The notes under the pieces: generated by a model
The model's database searches: none
Seen by the model: the letters and a program-made list of their open reading frames with translations, nothing else
What the model was told of the DNA's origin: nothing
Shown: piece by piece, positions 25,061-38,000 of the stretch
How positions within the stretch are numbered: the first letter of the stretch is position 1
How the letters are laid out: each line of letters starts with the position of its first letter
Source of the DNA: Lichenostomus cassidix
Lineage: Eukaryota; Chordata; Aves; Passeriformes; Meliphagidae
Assembly (NCBI GenBank): GCA_008360975.2
Contig: CM039184.1
Span: 30,987,797 to 31,051,796 of the forward strand
Direction of reading: 5' to 3'
DNA: 64,000 nucleotides
Program-made: the position numbers and the translations under genes

Positions 25061-26379
25061 GAAAATGGAGCATGTTTTTAGACTGGTTGTTCTGATCTCA
25101 GCTGTTTTAGGCTAGCTCTTTTGTTTTGAGAACCACTGTGTATGTACTTCTTAAATTAAAGTTCTTCAAATGAAAAATATGCTGCTACCATGTACACTGC
25201 CTACTAAGATTTAAGATTAGGTTTTAATACTATGCTGTCATCATTGTCAAAAGATGTGGGCTGTTCTTTCTTGAAGTTAGACTTAGTTGTTGCTAAAGAC
25301 TTGAGACGTGTAATTTAAAAAAATGAAGGTGCTACAAATTAATTAAGTAATCTGCATCTCTTAGTGTCACTAGGGATGTGGTTTTCGATAAGAATGTTCA
25401 TGCAGTTCATAACAATGCACTTGAATTCAATTGGTGAGGTTCTCTGGAAGAAGCAGGAGTGGTAAAAACTGACATACAGTAGAGATATTCTCAGTGCTGA
25501 CAGTCAACATGGAATAGGACTTCTATTGTAGCTGTTTCTGGAAACCTTCCTGTTTCCTGTCCAAACATTATTTAAACTTACTTATCTGAAAGGAGTCTCT
25601 GTGTATGAAAGGATTTTGTGTTACTCAAGGAGCAAGATCTGAATCTGCAGTAGAATGGACTGTCATTACAGACTGTCCTTGATTACAAAGTCTTCCCCAT
25701 CCAGTTCCTCTACAGGATGAAGAGAGGGAAAAACAAACTTTTTGCCCCTTTTGTTGGGAATTTATTCTTGTGCCAGGAAGAGACATGAAAGGGGTAGGGT
25801 GTAGTAGCAGCAGATAAGGATGACTGACAAATCTGATGTAGTTTTACCATTTGCAAATGTTTCCGATGATCTCTTACCTTGTGGAAAGGCATGCTGATGC
25901 ATAAAGGAAAATTTCTTTCCTTTAGGAAAGGGTTAAGAAGAAGATGGCTAATATTGAGAAAGGATGCCTTATTCCCTCTATAGAGGGAAAGATGTTTCAG
26001 TTCTCCCTAGTAAGAGCTGAAGAACTGTCATTTTTCAATGCTTTCGATAGAATACAATGCAGTATATTTACTGTAGCTTGGCCTCATTTTAATCACAGTT
26101 ATATTTGATTTGAATTGGGCTGTTACCAAATGGATAGATAGATGCTTTTAATAAAGTCAAGTAAATGAAATCAAGCATTCTAATAATGTATATATTGGCA
26201 GATGGAAGTTAGAAGAGTTTCATGGAGTTATTTTGTAAATAAATGAATTGTGGCTTCCTTCCATAATTTGGAGCGCTTTTGCCTCTTTGATGTTCTTTGT
26301 AGTGCAAATTGAATACTGCTGTGAGTAATTTAAATCAAGTGTTTTAAACTGTGTCATCTTTTTTTTTTTATTATTCCAG

Positions 26380-26463
26380 CCCTGATGATATTGGTACCTG
26401 TTGGTATATCCTGCTGTCTGGTTCAGTCTTCATTAAAGAATCCATGTTTCTTCCAAGGAGCAG
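26380..26463 (+). CDS. RAPGEF2: RAPGEF2 internal coding exon, core of the N-terminal cNMP-like domain
   Basis: The first base completes the Tyr codon; the exon then reads PDDIGTCWYILLSGSV, IKESMFLPRS, and ends with two bases of a Ser codon. The GTCWYILLSGSV segment is the signature beta-strand/turn of the cyclic-nucleotide-binding fold (compare 'ilLsGsV' in the family) and is nearly identical to the RAPGEF6 paralogue. The acceptor is a T-rich tract with ttattattccag and the donor is GTATGT at 26464. The exon is 84 nt and phase-symmetric, so skipping it would delete 28 residues from the domain core and leave the frame intact. The reading frame stays open into the following intron until about 26749. 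Confidence 0.96.
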
Positions 26464-29400
26464 GTATGTCAGCTATGAATGTACTGCATTCTGTATTTTA
26501 AACATAAATAATGAGATGTACAGAATTTTTAGAATTAAAAGGCAGTGTCTTATATTTATTGAAATGCAGAAGAACAAATACAGACACAAGTCTCCTGCCT
26601 TTACTAGCTGTGGCAACTGTTTTGTGCCCATAGCTGGAATTGGAAGCCCATCTTTGTGGGCAGTGTACAACTGTCCAAAGTGTCAGGCAGATACTGTCAA
26701 TTTGAAAAATAAAACCACCAAAAACCTGACAAATGGAGTGAAGTACTGAGTAGTCTCTTCCTGTGAATAATCAAACTTCAGCTCATAGGATGCCCTAGAA
26801 CATAGGGATGTTTTCTTGAGGCTTTACTTACTGTGCACAAGTGTTTGGTGCATGTTTAAGCATATGCTCAGATCATGTTACTGCAGGTTTTGCTGCTTCT
26901 GTTTAAGGTTGTGCTTCATGCAAATGGATGTGCAATGAAGAGCAGTTTCTTACATGGAAGAAAGTTTGAGTGTGAGGCATGCAAAATTTATATTGCTCCA
27001 GTAAAAAAAAAAAAAAACAGTTATTTTGAGGTATGGAAAAAAAATGCAAGCGATTACAGGGATTTTAGACTAAAGTGACTGAGCTTGATCATTTTAATGG
27101 AAGCAGAGCAGAATTATTTTAAAATGCTGGTTATATGCATATTCATTCAGATTGCTATAAAACGCTCCTTTGAAGTCTATGGCGTGTAATAAAATTTGTG
27201 AAAGGCAGAATGAAAAGTGACCTGTCTCTGTATGGTATAATGATAATTAAAGCACTGGAAATTTTTTTTCAATTTTAAATGGTGGGAAACCACTTCATGG
27301 CTAGTGTTGGTTGGTGTATGAAGTATTAGATCTTCAAATCTGCCTTTCAGTGGGAGAGCAGTGCAAATCTTGGGACTTCCATTTGATGATGATGGAAAGT
27401 TCTTGGTGCAATCAAATGTCTTGTGTCTGTCAGGCACTGCTGCTAAAAAGGTATTTTAGATGTGCCATTGAATAGGTAATGCTAAAGGTGCAAAGCTGAT
27501 TATTGTAAAAAGTTTGCACAACGAGATTATAGGACCCCTGCTTCTGGCAGAGTAAAAGTTGTCCCATGTGTCATCCATGAGCAGGCAGTGCCAGGAAAAA
27601 AGCTGGCAGAAAAGTGCTACCTTTTGATAGCAGGAGAAGAGACATGTAGTATCTGAATTAATGTAGGGTGGTTGTGTATAGTCCATGGCAAGAATCTTCT
27701 GTTCCTTTGAAACACAGCAATGCTTGTGCCTCACTCACTTGGACACTTGTAGGGAGGTGAGATTTATTATGATAAACAATGAGCTTGAGACTCTTCCTGG
27801 TAGAATGAACAGAAAATTACAAATCCTGTGAAAATAAGCAGAGCATTTAAGGGCTGTTAATGTGGAGAAATGCATAAAATGGCACCTTAGTGAAGTACAG
27901 GCATGGAATTTGGCATAAGAATAGGTTTCATAGTTGTGGATGAAGTCAAGTAGATGTCAAAGCTGGTGTCTTGGGAAGCAAATGCAACAGAGACAATTTG
28001 TTAATTAACAAAGATCGCTTAAGTCCCTGAGAGCAAAATTAAGAAACTTTAATTATATAAGATAGACATTATTTCTGGAGAGTAAAACCAGAGGCATTCT
28101 AGTGAGGAGCTTTGTGCTTAGAAACTGTACTCATTGAAGGGTAGGTGAGGGCCTTAAATTTAGGACAAGGTTAATCAAGATTTTTTCTTTGTAAATAAGT
28201 AAGTTGCAGTTGCGCTTTGGGTTTTTCCATGAATAAGAAAATTGTCAAAAGTGAGAGGGTGCCTAGGTTAAATTTCTGATTGGGAATACTGGTGGCTAAT
28301 AAGTGGTTTATTGAGTTACCCATTTAGTAAAGAAATGGCCAGAGAAGAAAACTAAGTTTTTCAGCTTTACTTTTGCTGCCATTGAACTGCTGGGAGAGAA
28401 ATAGCAAACTGCTCAGATATACATTCTGGGCAGAAGAGACTGATAAGCAGAAATGCTCAAGTAAAATTTTATGGTGCTCTACAAAAAAGGGAGTGAGACC
28501 TATTGAAAAGGCTGCTGTCCAGAAAGAACTGATAGGGTGGTATTCTGGAATCTAAAGAGCAGTGTCAAAAGTGGACAAAAGATGGTTACTGGCTAAGTGC
28601 TGAAATCCACTGTTTACATATTCAGGGAGTAACAATTTTGAGAGCCTTTTTGAGCATTGCATAATTTGTGAGTCTTGATGTCCTTTAACTGTTAAAACAA
28701 ACTGGCTGTGGTTTAGCAAGTGGAGCACATCCTCATGCATCACTGACATCAAGTGATAGGAGGGGAGACCTAAACATTGCAGAGTAGAGATCATCTAATT
28801 TTGATTTTGTTTGTCAATTGAGTAAATTAAATTTGCAATAGCAAATGAATATTTACACTATTTTAGTGTGGGTTTTTTTCAGTTTAATCCATTTTATCTT
28901 TGCCCATCTAAAAAGCCACTAGGAAATTATTTTGCAACATGTTAAGCTTGTAAAGTAAGAAAGAATAATGGAGCCAAGAAGTCTGTGTAGGAGCAAGCAA
29001 ATACATAGAAAGAAATTTTTAATATAGTTTACCTTGTTTTTGTTCACATGCCTAGCCATCAGCTAGCAAATAGTGTTTGTGAGATAAGGCTGGATTTTAT
29101 TATCTTAACTCATTATTTTGGGAAAATATACAATCCATAGTTTTAACGAATTGCTCTGAACAACTAAAGCTGCCATTTATTTGGTGACATAAGGTAAAGC
29201 TTAATCTTGTTCTCCTATTTCATTTCTGTAAATTACAACAGTGAAATCTGACAGTTTAATATGAGGAAGATCATCCCTTTTCCCTCCTACCCATCTCCTC
29301 CCAATTTTACTATTAATATTTACAAACTGCTTCCTTTTCTTTAATGTATCAAGCATATATTATGGTTAAACTAAACATTCCTTAATTCTTTCCTCCCACG

Positions 29401-30914
29401 ATGACCATCAAAGTAGCACAAATTAACACTCAGTCCCCTCATCATTTCCCTGGGCATCTGTACCCTGAAGCAGTTCACATAGTAGAATGAGGTTTATGTA
29501 TGAACTCCAGAAAATAAATGAGCAGAAAATACAATTCTCTGAGGGCTGTCCTTGCTCTCCTGTGTTTTTCACATGGCCACTGACAGCAATAATGTGACAG
29601 TCCCTCAAAATATCTTTTGGAATGACCTGCAACTTCCCTTGGCTTGCTCCATGCTCTCACCATGTTTGATCATTTGCTTGGACTTCCTGTGTGGCTTTTG
29701 TACCAGAACTTTGCTTCTAGTGTAAACTCTGTGGATTCTTTTGTATTACTCAAATGGGAGCTGCAGTACCAAAAGGTCTCCTAGACCTCCACAGCTCACT
29801 TGGTGCTTGCTCCTGGCTTCTACAACACAGGATGCAGCAACATCTCTTAGCAGCGACAGAATACGGAATTGCTGGGTAGTTTTCCTCAGACTGGTAGGCT
29901 CTGGTGCTTGGATTTTCCTGCTTTTCTCCTAGAATGCTTCCAAGACTGTCTGGGTAGTGTGTGCTGTGCCTCTCACGCGTCCTGTGATGCTGACTTGGCA
30001 CCTGCAAACCTGGCTTTACACTTGGCTTTCACTGCTCGCTCATCTCCTCTTTCCTTGCTTATCTCTTTTCCCTCTCAGCTGCCACATCCAACCAGTTCTC
30101 CCCTCAGGGCCTCATATGGCCATGGAGAGCTGCTTTCCCTTTGGCAAGTTCACGAATTTTACGTACAAGAGCAATTATTTAAGCTTTTTCCTTCAATTAA
30201 AGGATTTAAGTTTTGAAGGTGAGAGAACATCTGTTTTTTACTATTTTCAAAATTAAAAGGGATGTGTCTGTTTAAATATTGATGGTTTAGCCCTCTGGTC
30301 TTTCCCATACTAAAACAACTTAAAAAATGGAATGGAATATCTAATCGTATTGGAGAGTCATTGAACAAACTATGGATGTCTTTTGAATGGGTATAAAGCA
30401 ATAGCAAAACTCTGTGCAGAAATGTTTTGTCCTCATCCAAGTGTATCCTCATTAACTTATGAAAGTAACCTTTCAGGATAAAATTCGTTAGGGATTTTGG
30501 CAGGCTTTTTTATTTTGACAGGTAATGAATGTGAGTGTAATGGTGCTGGAGCAGAGCCCTTGGCTATCTGCAAGCATTTATACAGCTTGATGTATCTGAA
30601 ACATGCTTCCTAATTTTTGTGATGTCTGGATCATGCTGTTTTGTGTGGTTTACATATATCTGATGATGTGTTTATACTCAGAATTGCCTTTGATCGATCT
30701 TTTGAGTCTGTAAAATTACAGTGATAGCTTTAATCACAATGATAAAATCCTTCTGTCAGTGTATGACTCATATATTTGCAACTTAGTCTTTATTAATAAT
30801 GGCTATTACTGGCTGAAACCTATGAGATAACAGAATGAAACTGGGATTTTAACTGAAAGAGAGTGATCAGTATACACAAATATTTAAACCATGATAAAAT
30901 CCTCTAAAAAGAGA

Positions 30915-30939
30915 TTTTTTTTTTTTTTTTTTTTTTTTT
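30915..30939. repeat. Poly-T tract, 25 nt
   Basis: This is the longest homopolymer in the window, a run of 25 T followed by AAA. It might be the tail of a minus-strand retroposed copy, but nothing recognisable lies beside it. Confidence 0.95.
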
Positions 30940-33900
30940 AAACCCTGAGCAGGAAACAGAGAGTTTTAGAACAATGGACTTGGGGGAGGCCGAGTTGTAC
31001 TTTTGGGAACAGCTAGTTTAATTGTTTAATTTCAGAGGGAGTTGATCAAGAGCTGTGTGGTGCTTATTTAGCTTTTCTCAGGTTCTGAGTTGCTTATGGC
31101 TAAGGAAACATGACGATTATACATTAGATCTTTGTAGAGAAAAATAATTCTCCAGGTTATACTTTCAAATCTATTTAAGAAGATATTTGAAAATGTATGC
31201 TCTGGATTTAGTTTGCCCTCGGAAGTCTCAGCCTTGAATAGAAAACCTCACTCTTACTGCTGCTGCTGGATTTTCCTGTGACCTGTTTTGGTGTGTCTGT
31301 ATCAAGCTGGTGGTGTTCTGAAGCCATGCTCCAGATTATCTCTGAGGGCTGGGAAGGCACAGTGTGGTATTGTCATGGGCTGACCCCCCTGCTGCCTCGG
31401 CCTCTGTCTGGTTTGAATGCCTTGGTTCAACATTTCCGTCCATCAATTGAAACTGAAGCATGAAGGAGTGTGATCTTAGGGTTTAGTCTGGGAAAGACTG
31501 AGATCATAAGCTGGAGAAGGAAGTTGGAAGTAGCAGTGATGTCAGTCCATTTATGACTATGCGGCTATCGTGAATTACTCACAACATATTTTAGACATTG
31601 AGAAATTAACACTGATTGCTTTGTACTGTCTGCATCTACCCAAAAGACTGCATACATGTCATCCAAAACTGTCCTTAGAGTTGGAAAAAGGATTTTTACG
31701 AATCTGAATACTTTAAATTATTTTTACAGCTAATTTATCCTTCATCCCATCCATCTTCCTTTCTGCTGAGTAATTGAAGAGTGCACTGAGGTCTCAAACT
31801 GATCATGACAGTATCTGAGGTGTTGGCATATAGAAGAGGAGACAGTTCCTAAATGATGGGATTGGCTGGTGTCTGGTGTTGTTCCTGTCATACTTCAGTG
31901 CTACTTGAATTTTGTTTTTGCAGAGCTGATAAAATGTTAAGGGACTTAATCTATTACACTGGCATCTTTTGAAAACAAAAATAGAAATTTAGCGCTGTGT
32001 GTCTGGTGCTACCAGGCTTTCTTCCAAGTTTGTAATGACAAGATCACAATGAAGCCAAAAGTGTCAAATGACCTGAATATGTTTTCAGGGAGCCTGAGTT
32101 GTTTTGATTCCTCTTAAGGAGATGGAGACTTTCAGGGATGGAAATGCTCATGGTAGGAGAAAACTTCATGAGCTCTCACAAAGGCAAGCTACATACCAGT
32201 TTCTAGCTGTATATGCTTACAGCTACAGATTTGTGTCTCTTTCAGTGCAAAAGACCTGATGATGGACTTGAGAAGGTCTGGATCACCTGCTGGAGCTCAG
32301 GGACATTTGTGGAATGTTCAGAACGTTTTCATCTGCCTTCTATAGGAAACACACCATAAGCTGGTGGTGCAGAGCTTGTAGATTCAAGAGTCCTTGTTTT
32401 TGGTTTTTCAGCATGGTCATTGTAAGCTGAGTCAAAATGATAGTTTTGCCACTGTTGGTGCATTTAAAAAAAGTAAACAAGTTAGGCTTTTCTTATGTTG
32501 TGTTTTATTCACTTCCGTGGTGTTTATCTTCCCCATTGAAACTGCGGTTGTGTGAAAATACTTAATAGTCAAAGGTATCTACTTCAATAAAAAAATTATA
32601 TTGTGATACAGACCATAGAAATGGAGTATGTAGCATTACAAATCCAGGCCACTGCTTTTATGGAGAATTTCACCTGTGAACCAATTTAGATTAGTTTTTG
32701 CATTTGTTATACAGAATGAGTATAATGAGAAAGCTTCAGTGGCATATAGCCAATGCCAGGAAAAACGAAATCTGAGGTAACATGGGCAGTAGACTTTTTC
32801 GGTGTAAGCATGAATGTGTCTTAACAGCTCAAAGTAACTGAAAAGGACCGCAAGGAAAAGTTAAAATTAAGCAGAAGGGTTTAACAACCTAGATTCATGA
32901 GGCATAATTTTTGAGCAGAAAGAAAGGAGAGAAAAAGAGAGAGTCCTTTAAGGTAGCTGATAGAGGAAATGTAATCTTTGACAACTATGACCGATACCAT
33001 CCCATTTCTTTAAATGTTAGAAAGTTTGAGTTAAAATCATGACTGATTTTTGAAAAAGTGTGCTGGATTAGTGGTGGGTTTTTGTTTTGTTTTGTTGGTT
33101 TTTTCTTCTTCCCCTCCTGGATGGGTGTGAAAAAGATGCATTCCATTGGAAACACTCACTTTTTTCCTGAAGACATTGTATTCTTGTTGTTGAAAAATTT
33201 TGGTGCTGTTTAGTTGATTGCCTCATTTCTAAAAGGTGCAGCAGTAAAAGCTGGCCTTGAAAGAGTTTGGTTTCATTGCTGACTCTTCCTTTTTAGCTTA
33301 TTTTGTGTCACATTGGCTAGAGGCACCTTTCTAATCACAGCACTAGGGTCTGTAATGGAGCATGTCGCAATTTGAAGTCGTAGGGAACATCATCTAACCA
33401 ATGGAAACATTCTGCATATTTGTTTTTGCTTTTACTGCTCTTCTGTACATTATAATGATGTGACATACATTTAATTTCAGAAGTTCTTACTTATACTCGT
33501 GTCTTCTTTCTTCAATTTCAGTCTTGATTTTAATATCAAGAAGTTCTTTTCTGAAATGGTGATATATTGCTTGCATACAAATGGAGATGTGGAAAAAATT
33601 GAGAACTCTTTCTGAGAAACTAAGGAGGGGAAAATTCTGTGTAATAAAGGAAATGGCTATTTAACAGTTAAATGTGAGACCCATTATATCAGGGTATCCA
33701 CTGCTCCTTTCATTGTTGATTAAAGGCATCTATCTGAAGGAAATCATTGCTTTTTCACAATTGATATTGCAGCTGGTGAGATGACCTATTATGTAATCTG
33801 TTCCTTCTGATTTAAGATTTCCTCTGATTCAATTTAATAGTACTTAAGGTTCTGAGTTTTAGTACAAACCTGCAAAACATCAAACACCCCTTCAGTTATT

Positions 33901-35076
33901 TGGGAAAACGGCACTATAAGATTCCTGCTGAGGTCAAAAGAAGGACCGTGCTTGTTTTACTGGACAAGTTTTATAAGTGTAATGAACTGAAGTAATCTGG
34001 TTGTTGCTTACCTCAAAATAACAACAAAAAGAACTGTGTGCAAAAATTGCATAAAGAATACCAAAAGGAGAAGTATACCCATGTGGAGAGAGGGGACAGA
34101 GAACACTGCAATTTCTTGCCTCACGTGAAACTCACGGGATCTAAACTTTCATAAACTTAATTTTGCTGAAGGACAATCTTGATAAGCTGAAGTAATGAAG
34201 TTTACTTATGTATTTGGCACACTGTAGAAAAACTGGAGAGAATTAGAACTATTCTCTTGATTTTTAGCGTGATTCCACTATTGTAATTCTTCTGCAAATG
34301 GTCATTTTAACAAAATGTTACTCCGTATTCTGGAAGACTTGAAAATGTCTGGAAGTTTTGTTTCAGCTGATGCTAAAATTTTTAAATGTTTCTGAAAAAC
34401 AAATCCAGGGGTACAAGACCTAGTGTAACATGTTAAGTGAGGAATAATTTATTTTCAAATTATAATATAAATAGCTAAAACAAAATTGTCACTACTACTC
34501 TGCTGGTTTACTTTGTTTATTCATTGACAAATATAAAAATTTATCTTGAATACATCTGCTTTGTACACTAAAAGATTTATGGAAACTTGTTATTGAGGTA
34601 ATGTATTTAGCTCTCCATGTGAATGAATTAATTATATTGAATAAGTTACACATGTAAGTGTGTGTGGAAAATGTCAATATGTATGGTCTTATTTTACTTC
34701 TAAAAACCTAGATGACAACTCAAGTTATTTTAGTAATTAGAAAAAGCTGACAATTTGTAATACCTTAATTATGAAAGTCTCTAGGGGGACTTAAACGCTT
34801 ATTACATATTTTTCAGTATAAAAAGTCTTCATTTAGAAACTAATATCTAAAGTCTTTGTATGACATTGGAAAAATACTCCTCTGTTTTAATGAATTTCAT
34901 GAATGTTAATAAGCCAAGCTGTGTTTAGACAAGGTCTTGCCTCTTAAGTAATGTTTTCCAACAACTTCTCATTCTTTGAAACCATTATGTAGATCTTGTG
35001 ATGTCACAGTAATCTCCATGGCAACACAGACGTCATTAACATGAAGCATAAGCAAAGCTGTCTTTATTCAAACCAC

Positions 35077-35094
35077 TTATTTATTTATTTATTT
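35077..35094. repeat. (TTTA)n microsatellite
   Basis: About four and a half TTAT/TTTA units with no interruption. Confidence 0.9.
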
Positions 35095-38000
35095 AAAGGA
35101 ATAAGAAAAAATAGGTTAGAAAAAAACCTTTCATCTTTTAATGTTTTCTGAGATAAAATGAGAACTTCTAAAGTGACATTAAAATAAGGATGATTTTTCC
35201 CAAAGAAGGATCTATTCCTGGGTGTTCTGATGAAGTACCAGCCTTCTAGCTTTTTGTACTAGAGATGTTGCAAAGCTGAACTGCTGCAACAAACTAAATT
35301 TGTTTTTGCCTCTACTGCTGGGTTCCAGTTTTGTTTGTTTGTGTAGTTGTGTATACAGTTTATGAACATAGATCTTGAATTCAACAAGAAAATGCCATGA
35401 ACATGTTTCTTTTGTTTAGTATTTAACCATTTTTCAACTTAATATTTTAGTTTTAATGCAACAAGATGAAAAGGTGAAGTGAAAAGCAACAAGTGTGAAA
35501 CCTCACATAATTGCTTTTTTTACCTAAACTAGTCAAACTTACTACCATACTCACTCTTGTAACCAGGTAAAATTTTAAAATGATCCTCACTTTTCAAAAC
35601 AGTAGTCTGTTCTAAAAGAAAAGCTGAGTGAGGATCATAAAGCATATGTTTCAGGGTTGACTGAGGCGAAGCAGTCATGACTATGGAAGGAAACCTCCAG
35701 AATCTAGCTAATTTCAAATTATTCACTGTGGGTTTTCAGGAACTTCTTTTGAAGTGCTTTCAGTAGTCAGTTATAAATTAGCAGATTAATGCAACCTCTG
35801 ATCTGGGTTGCATTTGCTTAAGAATTCAATCCCTATGAGTATTATGTAGATAAAGCACCACAGTCTGTCATCTAGTAAGGATGCTTACTAAAAATGTTCA
35901 AAATACTGATGACGTTTACTAAAGTTTTCAGCTGGAGTTTAAATTAACTTCTACACATTTTTAGCAGGAATTATTTAAAGCATTAATTTACTATAAATGT
36001 GCTTATTCTATAATTTTAGTATGGTCTGGTTAGTCATCAGGCATTCTCTCTGTCAGGCTTGCTGGGTTCTTTGCACCCTCCTGCTGCAGCATCAGGGTTA
36101 TTATCCTTGGCACCATGATTCCTCTTCCCCCACAGCCACAGTGGGTGGTTTGGGTCCCAAGTCAAGCAAGGAGCTGCAGTGATGTCTGAGGCTTTTTTCT
36201 CCTGTGAAACACTCCTCCCAGGTATTATTAAGTGGCGTGTACTTAGCTGTGATATCGCAAGTCAGTCCCTTCCCTGACACATGAGCTGTTGTATCTGAGG
36301 CTGTAAACATCTAAGCTATCATATGACATTGGATAAGCCTAATCATCCTTATCCATGGTATTCAGTGAGCTCATGTCTCCGGGATTTGCAAGTAGTGACA
36401 GGTCTGCAAATGCCTCTTCAACTTGTATTCCACTTGCTGGCATCTCAATTTTCCTTTCAACTGAAAAGCATTTCTGTAAAGCAGCTATTGCTCTTGCTGA
36501 AAAAATTAATTCTATAGATAGAATAACATTGTAGGAATTAAATAGGTTAAAAGAAGAAAAAAGCTAATCTAGTTATTATTTTGATATGCAGATGACCACT
36601 ACATTTTTATTAAAAGGAGGAGTTATTACAAGTCAAAAGCGGCTTGGGCTTCCCTTGCATCTTTACTTGCTTTTCCTAAAAGACAGGCACTAATTCAAAT
36701 GAGAATCAGAGAAGTCAGCCTATATTATCAGATAATTTGATGTTCTGTGTAATGATCCCTTGTCTTTTAGTTGACAAGCTCTTGCTTTCATAGTTTCCAG
36801 AGTGCATCTCTAAGTGTGGAGAAGCCCACTGCTGCCTTCCCTGCTTGCATCATCCCAGCGGAGTGCTGTTCACGTTAGAGTGGCTCTGCATGCATGAAGG
36901 GCTCTGTCTTTTTTTCTGAGGGGTCAGAAAATGGCCACACCAAATTTAGTTTTCATCAGAAGAACACTTAAGCATTCTCCTGGGAATGGCTTGTGCGTGT
37001 GTATGAGCTTCTTAATTGTAGCTTTCTTCTATTTCATGCCTGGCATGGATGAGTCGGGTGGAGGTCTGGGTTTCAGAGTCCATTGATGTGAAACCCAGCT
37101 AGAGCTAGCTTGGCTAGAATAAACCATATGGAGAGACTGATGCTTTTCATTCTAATCTGGACATACCAAAATGAAATATGGTGGGTTTTAGTGAAAAAGA
37201 TGCATAAGGAGAAACTTAACTGAATCCCTTATTACCTGTCTAAATGGCAGATAGAAAATAGTCTCCATTTTGTTTCCCATGTAGACATCTACTGCTCTGT
37301 ATTTCATCAGGGAATTCAGTGTGGCTGGTTTGCTTTAGAATTAAATCTAGCTAACTATCAGTGTGATGTTTTTGGAAGCTGAATGTTGATTATTACATCA
37401 AGATTTGATTTTGGGATTTTTTGGAGACTAGACATTCTGCTCCTGCTTGCTTCTGTATCATCAGATAATAATTGATGCAGTGACTGAAAGCAGGTGGCTG
37501 TGCTGTGAGGAAGTGGTGTGTGCAGTTGGGACATGCAGTACATGATCCATCCAGTGGAATGGAGACTCCTCTCTGCTCTGATACTGAGAACTGGAGGATA
37601 CAGGGGAGATTAGAAATGCTGTAGAGAGTACTTGAATGTGAATGGTGGTGGCAATAATAGCATTTTCAGGGTCAGGGCTACCTAAGAGCAAATGAAGACA
37701 CTTTGACTTGGATAAATTTAAATTCTAAATATGCTTCATGCAATAACTCTGTATTTCATTTTGGTAGTTTTCTGTGATTCTCCTAAATGTAGATGTCAAC
37801 TGAAGCAATGTAATTCTCACAAAAAGAGCTTTGAAGTATTCGGTTTATGTAACTTAAGATCCATTTTTATCATGAATATGTTAAAAGCTTGAGAAACTAA
37901 ACTGAACTGTGCATAGCCTTGTGCTTATGGATTTATTCATGTACAGCCTTGAACAGATAAGGATTGGTTGCAGTGAAGGTGGGAGAGGGATAATGTTTAC

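Larger units (their letters stand above)
12163..26379 (+). other. RAPGEF2: RAPGEF2 intron, 14.2 kb
   Basis: The intron is bounded by GTAAGT (12163) and the acceptor ttattattccag (ending 26379). It interrupts a Tyr codon after the second base. Contents: a 21-bp tandem duplication at 12870-12911; a (CA)n tract, tRNA-Ile/CR1 SINE, CR1 fragment and (TA)n tract at 16661-17215; a 450-bp CR1 on the minus strand at 21696-22150; an LTR-like stretch at about 22262-22480; a 22-nt poly-T at 23072; and a 12-bp tandem repeat at 25037-25060. I saw no exon of another gene. Confidence 0.9.

Noticed and set aside
26351..26749. 132-codon plus-strand ORF taken as a whole gene
   Set aside because: Only 26380-26463 is coding, as a RAPGEF2 exon with clear splice sites. 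The rest is intron read-through (listed separately as a weak lead).
31372..31420. Second LTR-like start (tgtcatgggctgacccccc)
   Set aside because: A short resemblance only, with no further LTR features.
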